From assembly GCA_944380605.1 (NCBI GenBank), contig CALWIA010000010.1:62001-126000 (forward strand): 64,000 nt of DNA, in the 5' to 3' direction. Made by a program: the position numbers and the translations under genes. A model generated the notes under the pieces. That model was given only the letters and a program-made list of their open reading frames with translations, ran no database searches and was not told the DNA's origin. This document shows positions 9,402 to 19,069 of this stretch, piece after piece. This DNA comes from an uncultured Lachnospiraceae bacterium. Lineage in GTDB: Bacteria; Bacillota; Clostridia; Lachnospirales; Lachnospiraceae. Position 1 is the stretch's first letter. Each line of letters opens with the position of its first letter.

Positions 9402-10280
9402 TCAGCCGCCGGCCCTCTGAAGCAGGGACTGCAGGTCCTCTACGGAAAATACGTAGCTGTTTTCGCAGAACTGACAGTTGACGGTCACCGGCTTCCCGTC
9501 CTGAATCATGTCTTCCAGTTCTTTTTTCCCGGTGCTGATCAGCGCCCGTTCCACCCGGATCCGGCTGCACCCGCAGTAAAACCGGGTTTCCATCCGGTCC
9601 AGAATTTCCAGGTCCTGGTCGCCCAGCAGCTGGTTTAAAATATCCTCCGGCATCATGCCTGCCTCCAGCATGGAGGTGACGGAAGAAACGGTTTTCAGTT
9701 TTTCCTCCAGCCGGCAGATGGACTCCTCTGACGCGCCCGGCATCAGCTGGATAATAAAGCCGCCGGCCTGCCGCACCGTATTGTTCCGGTTCATCAGCAC
9801 GCCCAGGGCCACCGAAGAAGGCACCTGTTCGGAAACGGCATAATAATAGGTCAGGTCTTCGGCGATTTCTCCGCTGACCAGATCCGTCTGTCCCACATAG
9901 GGCTCCTTCAGTCCGATATCCTGCACCACACTGAGCACGCCCTTTCCAATGGCGCCGCCCACGTCCAGCTTGCCGGCGGCGCTGGGAGGCAGCATCACTT
10001 CCGGCTGGTAGACGTAGCCCTTGACATCGCCTTTGGAGTCGGCGGTCACTGTCAGCCCTTCCATGGGGCCGTCTCCCTGGATCTTAATGGTGAGAATGTC
10101 CTGTTCTCCCTTCATCATAACGCCCATCATGCCTGCCGCCGTCAGAAGGCGGCCCAGGGCGGCCGTGGCCACCGGGCTGGTGTTGTGGGCTTTTCTGGCC
10201 GTTTCGGTCAGTTCCGTGGTAACCGAGGCGAAGGCGCGGATGTCGCCGCCTGCCGCCGATGCGCGGATGATATAATCCAT
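9402..10280 (-). CDS. hslO: Hsp33 redox-regulated chaperone
   Basis: Hsp33 is a cytoplasmic holdase activated by oxidation and unfolding stress. The 292-residue product has the N-terminal core (DYIIRASAAGG, then VATAALGRLLTA near 37) and a C-terminal redox switch with CGC near 236 and CQFC near 269, the four zinc-binding cysteines. Length is normal. AGGAGA precedes the ATG inside the end of the upstream methyltransferase gene, which ends 6 bases away, so the two are probably cotranscribed. The bidirectional terminator at 9245-9287 would end the transcript. Confidence 0.97.
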   Translation of the reverse strand: MDYIIRASAAGGDIRAFASVTTELTETARKAHNTSPVATAALGRLLTAAGMMGVMMKGEQDILTIKIQGDGPMEGLTVTADSKGDVKGYVYQPEVMLPPSAAGKLDVGGAIGKGVLSVVQDIGLKEPYVGQTDLVSGEIAEDLTYYYAVSEQVPSSVALGVLMNRNNTVRQAGGFIIQLMPGASEESICRLEEKLKTVSSVTSMLEAGMMPEDILNQLLGDQDLEILDRMETRFYCGCSRIRVERALISTGKKELEDMIQDGKPVTVNCQFCENSYVFSVEDLQSLLQRAGG

Positions 10281-10286
10281 ATCTGT

Positions 10287-11069
10287 TCAATCTCCTTTTT
10301 TGTCTGGCATGGGTTTGCCCTGTTCTCTGAGAACCACGTAAATCCGCTGGCTGTCTTTCTTTGGCGGCTCGTGGGTAAAGGCGTCGTAAACCGCCTCCGC
10401 CTTCATGCCGCCCTCTTCTGCCGCCCGCAGAACATCGGATATTTCATAGGCGCGCTGCAGATGGGTCTCGTCAAACCGGCGGTACAGCGCCTCCTTCTCC
10501 GATTCCCGGACAAACAGCGTCAGGTCGTACTGGTTGATGCCGGTTTCCGGGTCAAAAAAATTGTCCCAGATAAAGCTGCAGGCTTCCCGGCTTTCCGCGA
10601 TGGTGCTGTCTCCGATCACGTCCCGGTATTTGTAGGCGGTATTCATGTCAAAAATAAACACGCCGCCGGGATCCAGATAATTGTTGACCAGCCGGAATAC
10701 CCGGACCAGGTCCTGGTATTCCAGCAGATAGTTCATGGAATCGCAGAGGCTGACCACCGCTGCCGTAGTGCCGTACAGCTCCATTTCCCGCATATCCTGG
10801 CAGAGATAGAGAATGTCCAGGCCGGACTGTTCCCGCTTTTCCATGGCGATCTGCAGCATCTCCTGGGAACTGTCCAGGCCGATCATGTCATATCCCTTCC
10901 GGGCCAGCAGCTGGGTCAGCGTGCCGGTGCCGCAGCCCAGATCCAGCACGATTCCCTGCTCCACTCCGTATTCCCGCAGCAGCCCGGCAAGGTATTCCGT
11001 CCAAGCCTCATAGGGGATGTTGTCCATAAACGCGTCATAGACTTCCGCGAAACTGGTATAGGCATCCAT
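10287..11069 (-). CDS. Class I SAM-dependent methyltransferase
   Basis: A 260-residue Rossmann-fold methyltransferase. Motif I is VLDLGCGTGTLTQLLA at about 42-57, followed by the acidic motif II GLDSSQEML near 64 and DMRE near 92. The middle reads FIFDMNTAYKY, as in the YqeM-like methyltransferases of Firmicutes. Substrate is unknown. It lies directly upstream of hslO. The start MDAYTSFAEVYD is typical of this group and follows AAAGGAGACGCC. Confidence 0.88.
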   Translation of the reverse strand: MDAYTSFAEVYDAFMDNIPYEAWTEYLAGLLREYGVEQGIVLDLGCGTGTLTQLLARKGYDMIGLDSSQEMLQIAMEKREQSGLDILYLCQDMREMELYGTTAAVVSLCDSMNYLLEYQDLVRVFRLVNNYLDPGGVFIFDMNTAYKYRDVIGDSTIAESREACSFIWDNFFDPETGINQYDLTLFVRESEKEALYRRFDETHLQRAYEISDVLRAAEEGGMKAEAVYDAFTHEPPKKDSQRIYVVLREQGKPMPDKKGD

Positions 11070-11118
11070 ATCCGGCGTCTCCTTTTTGCCGCTTTCGCGG
11101 CATATGCTTCACAGTCTG

Positions 11119-11152
11119 AAAAAGGGAGGGTGCGCAGGCATCCCCCCTTTAT
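11119..11152 (-). terminator. Terminator after SEC-C gene
   Basis: Just past the SEC-C stop codon the minus strand reads AAAGGGGGG, an 11-base loop, CCCTCCCTTT and further T residues: a GC stem with one bulge and a short T tail. Confidence 0.5.
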
Positions 11153-11155
11153 GGC

Positions 11156-11665
11156 TTATTTGTTTTTGCCGCAGCACTTTTTGTATTTTAAGCCGCTGCC
11201 GCAGGGACAGGGATCGTTTCTGCCGATCTTGGGTCCCTTTACAATGGTTCCGGAAGCCTTCTGCTGCTTGTACAGCTCTTTGCGCCGTTCTTCCGTCAGA
11301 ATCTGATCCCACATGGGCAGGTTGTACAGCCAGTCCGCTTTCGCCGCTACCATGTTGTAATACAGCTTTTCCGGATCGATCTGAATCTTTACCACGGTAT
11401 CTTCATCCATGGTCTCGATGGGATTTTCATATCCCAGCAGGCTTTCGCTGATGCCGTCCAAAAAGCCGGTCATAATCAGCACTTCCGTGTGATACTTCTC
11501 CGCCAGTTCCTTGACGGTGCCTTCCACAACCTGAGACGGATCCGAAAGGATCTGCTCGTAAATACCTTTTTCAATGGCAAAATAACCAGACCAGAGCCGC
11601 TCTCTCTCTTTATCATTCAGGCCATCGCCGTACGCAAGACTGCGCCAGTTTTCCAATAACGTCAT
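11156..11665 (-). CDS. SEC-C zinc-binding motif protein
   Basis: A 169-residue protein with an unrecognised, mostly helical, acidic N-terminal region of about 130 residues. The C-terminal SEC-C motif reads [19 protein letters not shown], the Cys-rich zinc site also found at the end of SecA. Such proteins may attach to ribosomes or SecB-like partners; the function of this one is unknown. An ATG at 11671 is also in frame, but AAGGA lies nine bases from the ATG at 11665 and only three from the other. It has its own promoter at 11724-11752. Confidence 0.8.
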   Translation of the reverse strand: MTLLENWRSLAYGDGLNDKERERLWSGYFAIEKGIYEQILSDPSQVVEGTVKELAEKYHTEVLIMTGFLDGISESLLGYENPIETMDEDTVVKIQIDPEKLYYNMVAAKADWLYNLPMWDQILTEERRKELYKQQKASGTIVKGPKIGRNDPCPCGSGLKYKKCCGKNK

Positions 11666-11723
11666 AATCATCCGTCCTTCTTTTTCAGGTCCGCAGCGGG
11701 ACCCATTCATAAATTCGTCTCTT

Positions 11724-11752
11724 AGTATATAACAAGTCCCCGGAATTTGCAA
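11724..11752 (-). promoter_or_regulatory. SigA promoter for the SEC-C gene
   Basis: TTGCAA (11747-11752), 17-base spacer, TATACT (11724-11729) on the minus strand, between the pfp stop codon and the gene. Confidence 0.7.
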
Positions 11753-11762
11753 TGAAATCTTT

Positions 11763-12980
11763 TCATCGGTACAGATACAGCGGAAGTCCGTTTTCCATGG
11801 GGCGCTGCACCTCGCCCTGAATCAGGGGCAGGGCGTAAGACAGGAACTCCTCGGCGATATCCATGCCGCCATCCGTAATCCATTCCGCCGGGAACTTCTT
11901 TTCCTGGTTGCAGATCCGGCTGACGTCTTCCATGGTGCAGCGAATCTCGTAGGGAGAACTGCCGGTTCTCTGAAACGCGGCCATGGCTTCCGTAACGCCC
12001 TCCAGCGCCTGCGACAGGCCAAAGGAGCCGGCCAGAGCCGCTTCTTCCAGGTCTGTACGGGACGCCGCCAGGCCGCTGCACCGCTGGCAGATATTCAGTT
12101 CCACGCTGCGGGCCTTGATGCCGAACCGGCTGCGGACAAACTGCTCCAGCACCTTTCCACACCCCGCCAGCATTTTGTGGCCGAAGGTGTCCACGCCCGC
12201 GTCGGAACCGTACTCGCAGAGAAACCGGCCTTCGGCATCGGCGATGCCCTCGGAGACACAGACCACCACGTCCGGACGCTCCTGCAGCGCCTGCTCCAGG
12301 CGGCGGCCGAAGGCTTCCAGGTCAAAGACCTGTTCCGGCAGGCAGATCAGCATCGGGTTGTCTCCCGGATATTTGCGGGCCAGGGCGCCGGCGGCCGTCA
12401 GCCATCCCGCATGCCGGCCCATGATCTCCACAATGGTCACTGCCGGCTGCCGGTACACCGCGCAGTCCAGGCCGATTTCCCGGACGGAAGAAGCCACGTA
12501 TTTGGCCGCGCTTCCATATCCGGGCGTATGGTCGGTGCACACCAGATCGTTGTCGATGGTTTTGGGAATGCCCACAAACCGGATAGAACTGCCCTGCCGG
12601 CTGCCGTAGGCCGAAAGCTTGCTGACGGTGTCCATGGAATCGTTGCCGCCGATGTAGCAGAAATATCCCACGGAAAGGGCTTCCAGCTTTTCAAAGATCG
12701 CCGGATACACCGGATCCGACAGATCCGCGGGAAGCTGATACCGGCAGGAGCCCAGATACGCCCCAGGCGTCACCCGCAGAATCTCCCGCTGCCGCGGCGA
12801 AAGGGTTTCAGAAAGGGACACGATGGAATCCTTTAAAAACCCTTCGATTCCGTTGCACATGCCGTACACCTGCCCCACCTGTCCGCTCCGGCGCGTTCCT
12901 TCCTCCAGCACGCCGTACAGGCTGGCGTTGATGGCCGCCGTGGGGCCGCCCGACTGTCCTGCCAAAACATTCTTTTTCAT
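11763..12980 (-). CDS. pfp: Diphosphate-dependent phosphofructokinase
   Basis: Converts fructose 6-phosphate to the 1,6-bisphosphate in glycolysis. The 405-residue product has [13 protein letters not shown] at 8-20, GGNDS at 111-115, PKTIDND at 139-145 and MGRHAGW at 187-193. ATP enzymes have GGDGS; the bulky Asp at the fourth position, with Lys in PKTIDND, marks the PPi-dependent form, which can run reversibly. A longer frame begins at 13079, but the ATG at 12978-12980 follows GGAGAG and begins [12 protein letters not shown] as in homologues. No promoter was convincing in the 180 bases upstream. Confidence 0.93.
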   Translation of the reverse strand: MKKNVLAGQSGGPTAAINASLYGVLEEGTRRSGQVGQVYGMCNGIEGFLKDSIVSLSETLSPRQREILRVTPGAYLGSCRYQLPADLSDPVYPAIFEKLEALSVGYFCYIGGNDSMDTVSKLSAYGSRQGSSIRFVGIPKTIDNDLVCTDHTPGYGSAAKYVASSVREIGLDCAVYRQPAVTIVEIMGRHAGWLTAAGALARKYPGDNPMLICLPEQVFDLEAFGRRLEQALQERPDVVVCVSEGIADAEGRFLCEYGSDAGVDTFGHKMLAGCGKVLEQFVRSRFGIKARSVELNICQRCSGLAASRTDLEEAALAGSFGLSQALEGVTEAMAAFQRTGSSPYEIRCTMEDVSRICNQEKKFPAEWITDGGMDIAEEFLSYALPLIQGEVQRPMENGLPLYLYR

Positions 12981-13160
12981 ACGTCCGTTCTCTCCTTTAC
13001 GGTAATTTTCCGCCTGACGCGTTTTTTTATATTCCATGTGTATAGATTTCCAGAACAGGACCATACTATAGACATACACCAGAGAAAATAAATACTTATC
13101 CTCCCCTTTTTTGATACCCTGTTCACTGCGAAACCGCGGCGGGCGGGGTATTTTTTAATT

Positions 13161-15425
13161 CTACAGCAGTTCCTCTATGGTGATTCCATCAAAGAAAAAT
13201 TCCAGGATCTCTTTGTAATTCATTCCCGCCTGGGCCATGCCCTGGGCGCCGTTCTGGCTCATGCCCACGCCGTGGCCGTAGCCGCCTCCGTAAATGGTAA
13301 ACACCGTTACCCCGTTTTCGTCCGGCTCCGAACGCTCCACAGCAATAAAGGCGCTGGGCAGGGAGTCCCACCCCGATACGGTGGTGCCGTCCTGCCGGGT
13401 GATCACCAGGTCCGGATGGCCCAGCACGGAGCGGATCCGGCTCTCTCCCTGGATGGTCCGGACTCCGCCGGTCCCCTCGATTTCCATGACCATACCGATT
13501 CCGCCGACGGAACGTTCCCGCATGGTGATCTTCGTTATGGTCCCGATATCGGAGATTTCTTCCTCCAGCCGGCTGCTGGTGGTCTGCGTCTGCCAGCGGT
13601 ACATGGGAAATCCGGATTCATAGCCGGCGGGGCAGCTTTTGATATATTCAGAAAAGACCACGTTGCTGGTCAGATCCAGCACGCCTCCCCCTTCCCGCAC
13701 CGCGGTGCCTTTCAGATACGGCACATCCGACAGGTCCGCACCCCAGATGGTGCCGTCGGTGGTGTGTCCGCAGGAAGTGGAAAAATAAAAGACTTCCGCC
13801 GCTTCTCCTTCATAAAACAGCAGCTTTCCATAGGTCTCATTGACCGCCACGTTGGAAGACTCGTAGGTCTGGATGTTGTTGTACACCTGGAAATTGGTGC
13901 TGTCGTCCACATGGGCGCCGTACTGCCGGTAACTGTTGCCCTGAATCTGCCGGTAGGCGTAGGTTCTGGCGCATACGGCCTGGGCCTTTAACGCCTCTTT
14001 CTCATAGCTGGCCGGCATCTCGCTGGGCACCACCCGCTTCAGATAGTCTTCCACATAAGTTTCATTGATCAGCACCAGGGCGCCGTCTTCTTCCGTAATT
14101 TCCAGCCGCCCGGGATACACCGGCATGCCCTGGGACCGTTCCAGAGAACGGACGCGGATGCCCGCTTCCGGATCCTCCGGCTGGTAGATGACACGTCCCT
14201 CCTGCAGAATCGGGTCGCCGGGGGACAACGTCACTGTTTCGCCGGGGAAAAACTCCTGCTCTTCTTCACCGATGATCCGGGTTCCGCCGCTTAAGAATTC
14301 CAGTTCCACCGTATCGTGAAACAGCGAGCCGAATCCCTCCGACATGATCAGCACCCGGATGGTGTCCGCGTTAAATTCCCGCACCGTCAGCGCCGCGCAC
14401 AGCTTTCCATCGGCGGTCACAAATTCCTGGGAATCATAGCCCACCAAAAGCTCCGACATGCTCTGCCGGCGGAACTCGCCGTACAATTTGTAGACGCCGA
14501 AATTTTCGTCCAGCGGCACCTGGCCGTATCCTTCGATTTCTATGGAATCCTCCCGGACCGACAGGATTTTCCCGTGGATGGTGTCTTTTTTCAGCACCAC
14601 TTTTTCCACCGTCCCCGCCTTCAGCGTCACATCCGCCAGCTGACTGGTCATGGCTTCCGGGTCGTCGATGGTCTTGTTCACCGGCAGACGGCGGGTAATG
14701 GCTCCTACATAGCCGGTAATGGCCTCCTCTCCCGCCGAAAAAATCCAGACATTCTTGTACGTCACCTGATCCGACACCAGTTCCACCACCCGCAGAATTT
14801 CCTGCCCGCTGACCAGCACCCGGATTTCCCGGTCTATGTAGGGAGAAAGGGCCAGGCCCTCAAATCCAAAGCTTCCCCGGTTGGTATAGGCGGTCCAGGC
14901 CGGCGCGTCCTCCACGTTGTCCGGCGTGCCGAAAATCTGCAGCGTTTCTTCCGTCACCAGGCAGTTCTCCGTCCGCTGCCTTATGGCGTCGTACAGATAC
15001 CACCACTGTTCTTCCGGAATCGGCCGGTCCCGGTTCTGACGGGTCAGGCCCACATAGCCTTCCAGTTCCGGCGCGGCCTGCGCCGCCAGATAGTCCGCTT
15101 CTTCGTAGGTGAGAAACCCTTCCGCCGTCTCCTCGTCGGCAGGCGTCAGCTCCTGGGAAATCCATCCCCGCCGGTACAGGCAGTCCATATAGACGGCGTA
15201 CCATCGGTCCTGGCTTCCGGCGGGGAAATAGGAATCCGCCCCGGCGGCTTCTTCCCGGCACTGCTGCGCGGAAGCGGTCAGAAGCGCCGCGGCTCTGCAG
15301 GCGGACGCCCGGGAAATCCCCTCCCGTTCCGGTTCCAGCAGCCAGATTACCGCGATCAGGATAACGGCGGTAAAGGGGATGCCAAGCAGCCATCCCATCA
15401 TTCGTCTTTTTCTAGCAGATCCCAT
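13161..15425 (-). CDS. SpoIID/LytB-domain protein with long N-terminal extension
   Basis: A 754-residue membrane-anchored protein, with one N-terminal transmembrane segment at about 11-29. The last 320 residues form a SpoIID/LytB domain: YLKRVVPSEMPASYEKEALKAQ near 470, ARTYAYRQ, a Cys in STSCGHTTDG, and GYGHGVGMSQNGAQGMA near 715. SpoIID is a peptidoglycan glycosidase of forespore engulfment. Typical SpoIID proteins are near 340 residues, so the roughly 430-residue extracytoplasmic region ahead of the domain is unusual and unrecognised. AGGAGA lies seven bases from the ATG. It lies downstream of the 6S RNA gene, away from any sporulation operon, so it may instead act on vegetative or spore-cortex wall. 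Confidence 0.85.
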   Translation of the reverse strand: MGSARKRRMMGWLLGIPFTAVILIAVIWLLEPEREGISRASACRAAALLTASAQQCREEAAGADSYFPAGSQDRWYAVYMDCLYRRGWISQELTPADEETAEGFLTYEEADYLAAQAAPELEGYVGLTRQNRDRPIPEEQWWYLYDAIRQRTENCLVTEETLQIFGTPDNVEDAPAWTAYTNRGSFGFEGLALSPYIDREIRVLVSGQEILRVVELVSDQVTYKNVWIFSAGEEAITGYVGAITRRLPVNKTIDDPEAMTSQLADVTLKAGTVEKVVLKKDTIHGKILSVREDSIEIEGYGQVPLDENFGVYKLYGEFRRQSMSELLVGYDSQEFVTADGKLCAALTVREFNADTIRVLIMSEGFGSLFHDTVELEFLSGGTRIIGEEEQEFFPGETVTLSPGDPILQEGRVIYQPEDPEAGIRVRSLERSQGMPVYPGRLEITEEDGALVLINETYVEDYLKRVVPSEMPASYEKEALKAQAVCARTYAYRQIQGNSYRQYGAHVDDSTNFQVYNNIQTYESSNVAVNETYGKLLFYEGEAAEVFYFSTSCGHTTDGTIWGADLSDVPYLKGTAVREGGGVLDLTSNVVFSEYIKSCPAGYESGFPMYRWQTQTTSSRLEEEISDIGTITKITMRERSVGGIGMVMEIEGTGGVRTIQGESRIRSVLGHPDLVITRQDGTTVSGWDSLPSAFIAVERSEPDENGVTVFTIYGGGYGHGVGMSQNGAQGMAQAGMNYKEILEFFFDGITIEELL

Positions 15426-15486
15426 GCGATGCTCTCCTGTTTGTATTGTTTGCTCTTTGCTGAATGGGAATCAGAAATTTCCTGTG

Positions 15487-15524
15487 AAAAGATAAAGCAG
15501 CGATTGCTCGCTGCCTTTATCTTT
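15487..15524 (-). terminator. Terminator of the 6S RNA transcript
   Basis: AAAAGATAAAGGCAGCGA pairs with TCGCTGCTTTATCTTTT around GCAA, with a single bulge, and ends in TTTT. The 5' arm shares bases with the 6S closing helix, so the two may be mutually exclusive. Confidence 0.75.
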
Positions 15525-15726
15525 TGCAAAACCCCGAAATGCCGGTTCTTACTGTTTGACGCCTAGCCAAGCTAGGTGGGCAACCGCACTCTGGCTTCTG
15601 CCTTCCACTCGTACGGAGGCCTGACATCCACCAGAAAATATAGGAATCCCTTATGTCATAATGTAGGTTCAAAGAAAGTAAGAGTTGTCGAACATTCCAG
15701 GAAAACTGCAATAAGATTTGTTCTCT
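15519..15726 (-). ncRNA. ssrS: 6S RNA
   Basis: 6S RNA mimics an open promoter and sequesters SigA RNA polymerase. About 208 bases follow a consensus promoter. The 5' strand has CCTGGAATGTTCG and the 3' strand has CGGCATTTCGGGG; these pair and match the conserved AUGUUCG...GGCAUYUCGG signature seen in E. coli 6S. The ends close by ATCTT/TTGCA pairing with TGCAA/AAGAT, and TCTTAC pairs with GTAAGA further in. A large central region forms smaller hairpins such as CCTAGC-TTG-GCTAGG. The 349-base gap between pdp and the SpoIID-like gene is fully explained by this RNA, its promoter and terminator. Confidence 0.85.
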
Positions 15727-15732
15727 ACGGCT

Positions 15733-15761
15733 ATTATACAATACCGGTTATAGATTTTCAA
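15733..15761 (-). promoter_or_regulatory. SigA promoter of 6S RNA
   Basis: TTGAAA (15756-15761), 17 bases, TATAAT (15733-15738). It begins only 13 bases after the pdp stop codon, and start is predicted near 15726. Confidence 0.85.
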
Positions 15762-15774
15762 TCCTGTTTTCATT

Positions 15775-17097
15775 TCAAAATCTGTCAATTCCTGCATCGG
15801 AAACCAGCGCGTAAATCAGCTTCCGCTGCGGCGGCTGTTCTGTGCCGATGACAAAAGCCGCGGCCGTTTTTGCTTCTGCTTCCGGGAAACGGGACGGATC
15901 GGAGCTGTGCAGTTTTGCCAGCACATCTCCCGCCTGGACGTATTCGCCGTATTTCCGTTTCAGGATCATGCCGGCCAGCGGGTCCACCGTGTCTTCCTTC
16001 CTGGCCCTTCCGGCTCCCAGAATCATGGAAGCGATGCCGCAGGCCTCCGCGTCCATATGGACAATCCAGCCGCTTTTTAAAGCCCGCACCTCGCGGCAAT
16101 AGGGGGCCTGCCCCAGCCGCTCCGGTTCCCGGATGCAGCCGGCGTCTCCGCCCTGGGCCTCGGTCATGGCCGCCAGCGTGCGCAGGCCGCTGCCATCTTC
16201 CAGGGCTTTTTCAGCCTGGGCCAGACACGCCTCCCGGCTGCCTTTCCCCGCCAGAAACAGCATGCAGGCCGCCAGCTGCAGGCTGACCTGGGTCAGGTCT
16301 TCCGGTCCCCGGCCCTGTAAGACTTCCACGGCTTCTTTTACTTCCAGGGCATTGCCGATGGCATGGCCCAGCGGCACGTCCATATCGGTAATCAGCGCGC
16401 AGCACCGCCGCCCTGCCCGGGTGCCGATGTCCACCATCTCCCGGGCCAGCGCCAGCGAATCTTCCAGGGTTTTCATAAACGCGCCGCTGCCGGTTTTTAC
16501 GTCCAGCACAATGCAGTCGCTGCCAGCCGCCAGCTTTTTGCTCATAATGGAAGAAGCGATCAGCGGAATGCTGTCCACCGTCGCCGTTACGTCCCGCAGG
16601 GCGTAGAGTTTTTTGTCTGCGGGAACCATGTTGCCGGTCTGGCCGATGACGGCGATGCCGGTCTGCCGTACGATTTCAAAAAAACGCTCCCGGGAAACCG
16701 ACGTCTGAAACCCGGGAATGGATTCCAGCTTATCCAGCGTGCCGCCGGTATGGCCCAGGCCGCGGCCGGACATTTTGGCCACCCGGACGCCGCAGGAAGC
16801 CGCTATCGGACCGGCAATCAGCGTAGTCTTGTCTCCCACGCCTCCGGTGCTGTGCTTATCGGCCTTGACGCCGGGTATGGCGGACAAATCCGCCCGGTCC
16901 CCGGAATCCGCCATCTCTTCTGTAAGATATGCGGTTTCTTCTGGATTCATGCCCTGAAAACAGATGGCCATCAGCATGGCGGCCATCTGATAGTCGGGAA
17001 TCTCTCCGCTGACAAAACCGGAAATCATCTGATGAATTTCTTCCCGGCTCAGCGCCCCGCCCCGCTTTTTCTTTTCGATCAGGTCATACATCCGCAT
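15775..17097 (-). CDS. pdp: Pyrimidine-nucleoside phosphorylase
   Basis: Splits thymidine, deoxyuridine or uridine with phosphate to free base and (deoxy)ribose 1-phosphate. The 440-residue protein begins [14 protein letters not shown], with KHSTGGVGDKTTL near 80-92 carrying the phosphate site, and SGRGLGHTGGTLDKLESI near 110. Length is standard. A longer frame reaches 17217, but the ATG at 17095-17097 has AGGGGGGA just upstream and overlaps the end of cdd by 14 bases. Last gene of deoC-cdd-pdp. Confidence 0.95.
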   Translation of the reverse strand: MRMYDLIEKKKRGGALSREEIHQMISGFVSGEIPDYQMAAMLMAICFQGMNPEETAYLTEEMADSGDRADLSAIPGVKADKHSTGGVGDKTTLIAGPIAASCGVRVAKMSGRGLGHTGGTLDKLESIPGFQTSVSRERFFEIVRQTGIAVIGQTGNMVPADKKLYALRDVTATVDSIPLIASSIMSKKLAAGSDCIVLDVKTGSGAFMKTLEDSLALAREMVDIGTRAGRRCCALITDMDVPLGHAIGNALEVKEAVEVLQGRGPEDLTQVSLQLAACMLFLAGKGSREACLAQAEKALEDGSGLRTLAAMTEAQGGDAGCIREPERLGQAPYCREVRALKSGWIVHMDAEACGIASMILGAGRARKEDTVDPLAGMILKRKYGEYVQAGDVLAKLHSSDPSRFPEAEAKTAAAFVIGTEQPPQRKLIYALVSDAGIDRF

Positions 17098-17536
17098 GGG
17101 AATCCCCCCTTTTTGACGGCCCCAGATTTTCCGGTCCGAATCCTTCCGGCAGCAGCTGCCGCAGGGAAAACGTCCGAAACTCCTCCGGAGATTTTGCCAG
17201 CAGAATCTGAAAATCATCCGGGCTGCAGAATTCCCGCATCACCTGGCGGCATACGCCGCAGGGCGCGCAGAAATCCACCGGTGTCCCGTCCGGGCCGCCG
17301 CAGATGGCAATGGCCCGGAAATCCCGTTTTCCATCGCACAGCGCCCGCACAAACGCGCTGCGCTCCGCGCAGATGGTAGGGGAAAACGCGGCGTTTTCAA
17401 TATTAAAGCCGGTATAGACGCTGCCGTCTCCGCATAACAGCGCCGCCGCCACGTGAAACCGTGAATAGGGCGCGTAGGCGCGGGGAAGCGTCTCCCACGC
17501 TTTTTGGATCAGCATTCTGGCTTCGTCCGGGCTCAT
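17084..17536 (-). CDS. cdd: Cytidine deaminase
   Basis: Zinc enzyme converting cytidine and deoxycytidine to uridine and deoxyuridine, feeding the phosphorylase encoded next. The 150-residue protein has [14 protein letters not shown] near 21, [17 protein letters not shown] near 48-64 with the catalytic CAE, and PCGVCRQ near 94 with the two zinc cysteines. It is about 15 residues longer than usual because of a C-terminal tail read over the start of pdp. Its ATG overlaps the deoC stop as ATGA, indicating coupled translation. Confidence 0.95.
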   Translation of the reverse strand: MSPDEARMLIQKAWETLPRAYAPYSRFHVAAALLCGDGSVYTGFNIENAAFSPTICAERSAFVRALCDGKRDFRAIAICGGPDGTPVDFCAPCGVCRQVMREFCSPDDFQILLAKSPEEFRTFSLRQLLPEGFGPENLGPSKRGDSHADV

Positions 17537-18219
17537 GGCGTTTCTCCCTTCTCCGGATTCCGGGAAGCGGCCTCCGCTTTGGCAAGCTTCACGATCCGGC
17601 TGGTACCCAGACGGCTGGCTCCCAGTTCCAGAAACCGCTGCGCGTCCGCAAAGGACGAAATGCCGCCGGCGGCTTTGACTCTGACCTGGGGCCCCACATG
17701 CTGCGCCAGCAGCGCCACATCCTCAAACGTAGCCCCGCCGGTGGAAAATCCGGTGGAAGTTTTGATAAAATCGGCGCCGGATTCCGTTACCACCTGGCAC
17801 ATCCGGATTTTTTCTTCCCGGGTCAGCAGGCAGGTTTCCACGATCACCTTCAGCACCGCGGAGGAACACAGCGTGCGCAGGGACCGGATTTCTTCCAGGA
17901 TCCGGTCATAGCGGCCGCTTTTCAGCCAGCCCAGGTTGATGACCATATCGATCTCCGACGCGCCGTTTTCCAGCGCCTCTTCGGTTTCAAAGGCTTTTAC
18001 CGCCGTGGTATTGTATCCGTTGGGAAATCCGATGACGGTGCAGACCGGCAGCCGTCCCTCCAGATAAGCGGCAGCTTCCGCCACGTAAGAAGGCGGAATG
18101 CAGACCGACGCCGTATGATAAAAAAGCCCGTCGTCGCAGACCTGGCGGATGTCCTCCCAGACAGCGGCAGGATTCAGCAGCGTGTGATCCACTGCCCGAA
18201 AAATCTGTTCCCGATCCAT
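17533..18219 (-). CDS. deoC: Deoxyribose-phosphate aldolase
   Basis: Cleaves deoxyribose 5-phosphate into glyceraldehyde 3-phosphate and acetaldehyde, completing deoxynucleoside breakdown. The 228-residue class I aldolase has DHTLLNP at 11-17, [17 protein letters not shown] near 62-78, EIDMVINLG near 88, [10 protein letters not shown] near 122 and the Schiff-base region [15 protein letters not shown] near 149-163 with the active Lys. AGGGAGG precedes the ATG. First gene of the catabolic operon; a phosphopentomutase is not present in the window. Confidence 0.96.
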   Translation of the reverse strand: MDREQIFRAVDHTLLNPAAVWEDIRQVCDDGLFYHTASVCIPPSYVAEAAAYLEGRLPVCTVIGFPNGYNTTAVKAFETEEALENGASEIDMVINLGWLKSGRYDRILEEIRSLRTLCSSAVLKVIVETCLLTREEKIRMCQVVTESGADFIKTSTGFSTGGATFEDVALLAQHVGPQVRVKAAGGISSFADAQRFLELGASRLGTSRIVKLAKAEAASRNPEKGETP

Positions 18220-18232
18220 AACACGCCTCCCT

Positions 18233-19024
18233 TTACACGTCTTCCAGTTCCCGCAGCTGGTACACCTGATATTCCCGGTCGTACACGTAGCCTAGTTTTT
18301 CCGCCAGCCCCACCGACTGCAGGTTCACCGCGTCCCAGTTGGGCACCAGGTTTCTCTCCAGGCACTCCAGCAGAAACGCCGCGCTGCAGGCCAGGGCCAG
18401 TCCCTGTCTGCGGAAGTCCTTGCGGGTGTCCACCTGTATCTCCATCATGCCTTCGCTGGAACCGTAAGCGGAACACCCCGCCGCCAGTTCCCGGCCCTTC
18501 ATGGCCACGTAGCCGAACCCGCTTTCCAGAAAATGTCTGGCGTCTTCAAAGTTGGCGCACAGATCCCGACTCCACTCTTCCTTCAGCGTCAGATGGTACA
18601 GCCGTTCGTCGATGCGGCGGATCCGGATGCCTTTGGGCACCGCGTCAATATATCCTTTCAGCACATCCATATCAAAATGATGCTCGTCCTTTTTCAGGGC
18701 GTACCGGCTGACCAGCCGCAGCTGGCCGGAGAAGGTGTCTTCCAGCCAGTCCTTCCAGCGGTCGTCCGCCGGATACAGGTAGGCGCGGGAAGCCGATTCG
18801 TAGATCTGGCTCTTCAAATCCAGCGCCGGAGCTCCTTTGGGCGGAAGGCCGAACAGGTAGGCAAAGTCTCCGGTGACAATCAGACAATAGGAGGAATTTT
18901 CCAGTTTCGGAACCCAGACCCGGCCCATTGTTCCTTCTACGGCGCCCCGCACCAGAACCTCTCTGCTCCCCTCGCACAGGGAACGTATGGAATCTCGTTT
19001 CTTTCTGCCCAGTTCAATCATCAT
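18233..19024 (-). CDS. GNAT-type acetyltransferase (PF12746-like)
   Basis: A 263-residue protein resembling the GNAT_acetyltran family of Firmicutes. The C-terminal half carries the acetyl-CoA signature: [22 protein letters not shown] near 200-220, with RRQGLA in place of the RxxGxG/A loop. The substrate is unknown. Two starts are possible. The ATG at 19022-19024 is ten bases from AGGAGG, whereas the earlier one at 19033 is one base away, so the shorter form is preferred. It ends 13 bases before deoC and may be cotranscribed with it. Confidence 0.8.
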   Translation of the reverse strand: MMIELGRKKRDSIRSLCEGSREVLVRGAVEGTMGRVWVPKLENSSYCLIVTGDFAYLFGLPPKGAPALDLKSQIYESASRAYLYPADDRWKDWLEDTFSGQLRLVSRYALKKDEHHFDMDVLKGYIDAVPKGIRIRRIDERLYHLTLKEEWSRDLCANFEDARHFLESGFGYVAMKGRELAAGCSAYGSSEGMMEIQVDTRKDFRRQGLALACSAAFLLECLERNLVPNWDAVNLQSVGLAEKLGYVYDREYQVYQLRELEDV

Positions 19025-19069
19025 GAAAGTCATTCCTCCTTTGCGCAGATATTGCTGCAGAAGCAGTGC

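Noticed and set aside
13100-13160. Terminator after the SpoIID-like gene
   Set aside because: The ATACCC/GGGTAT stem has its T-run on the plus strand, where no gene ends, and the loop is long.
15517-15741. 74-residue frame on the minus strand
   Set aside because: It covers the 6S RNA and starts in the promoter -10 region; the RNA signature explains the sequence better.
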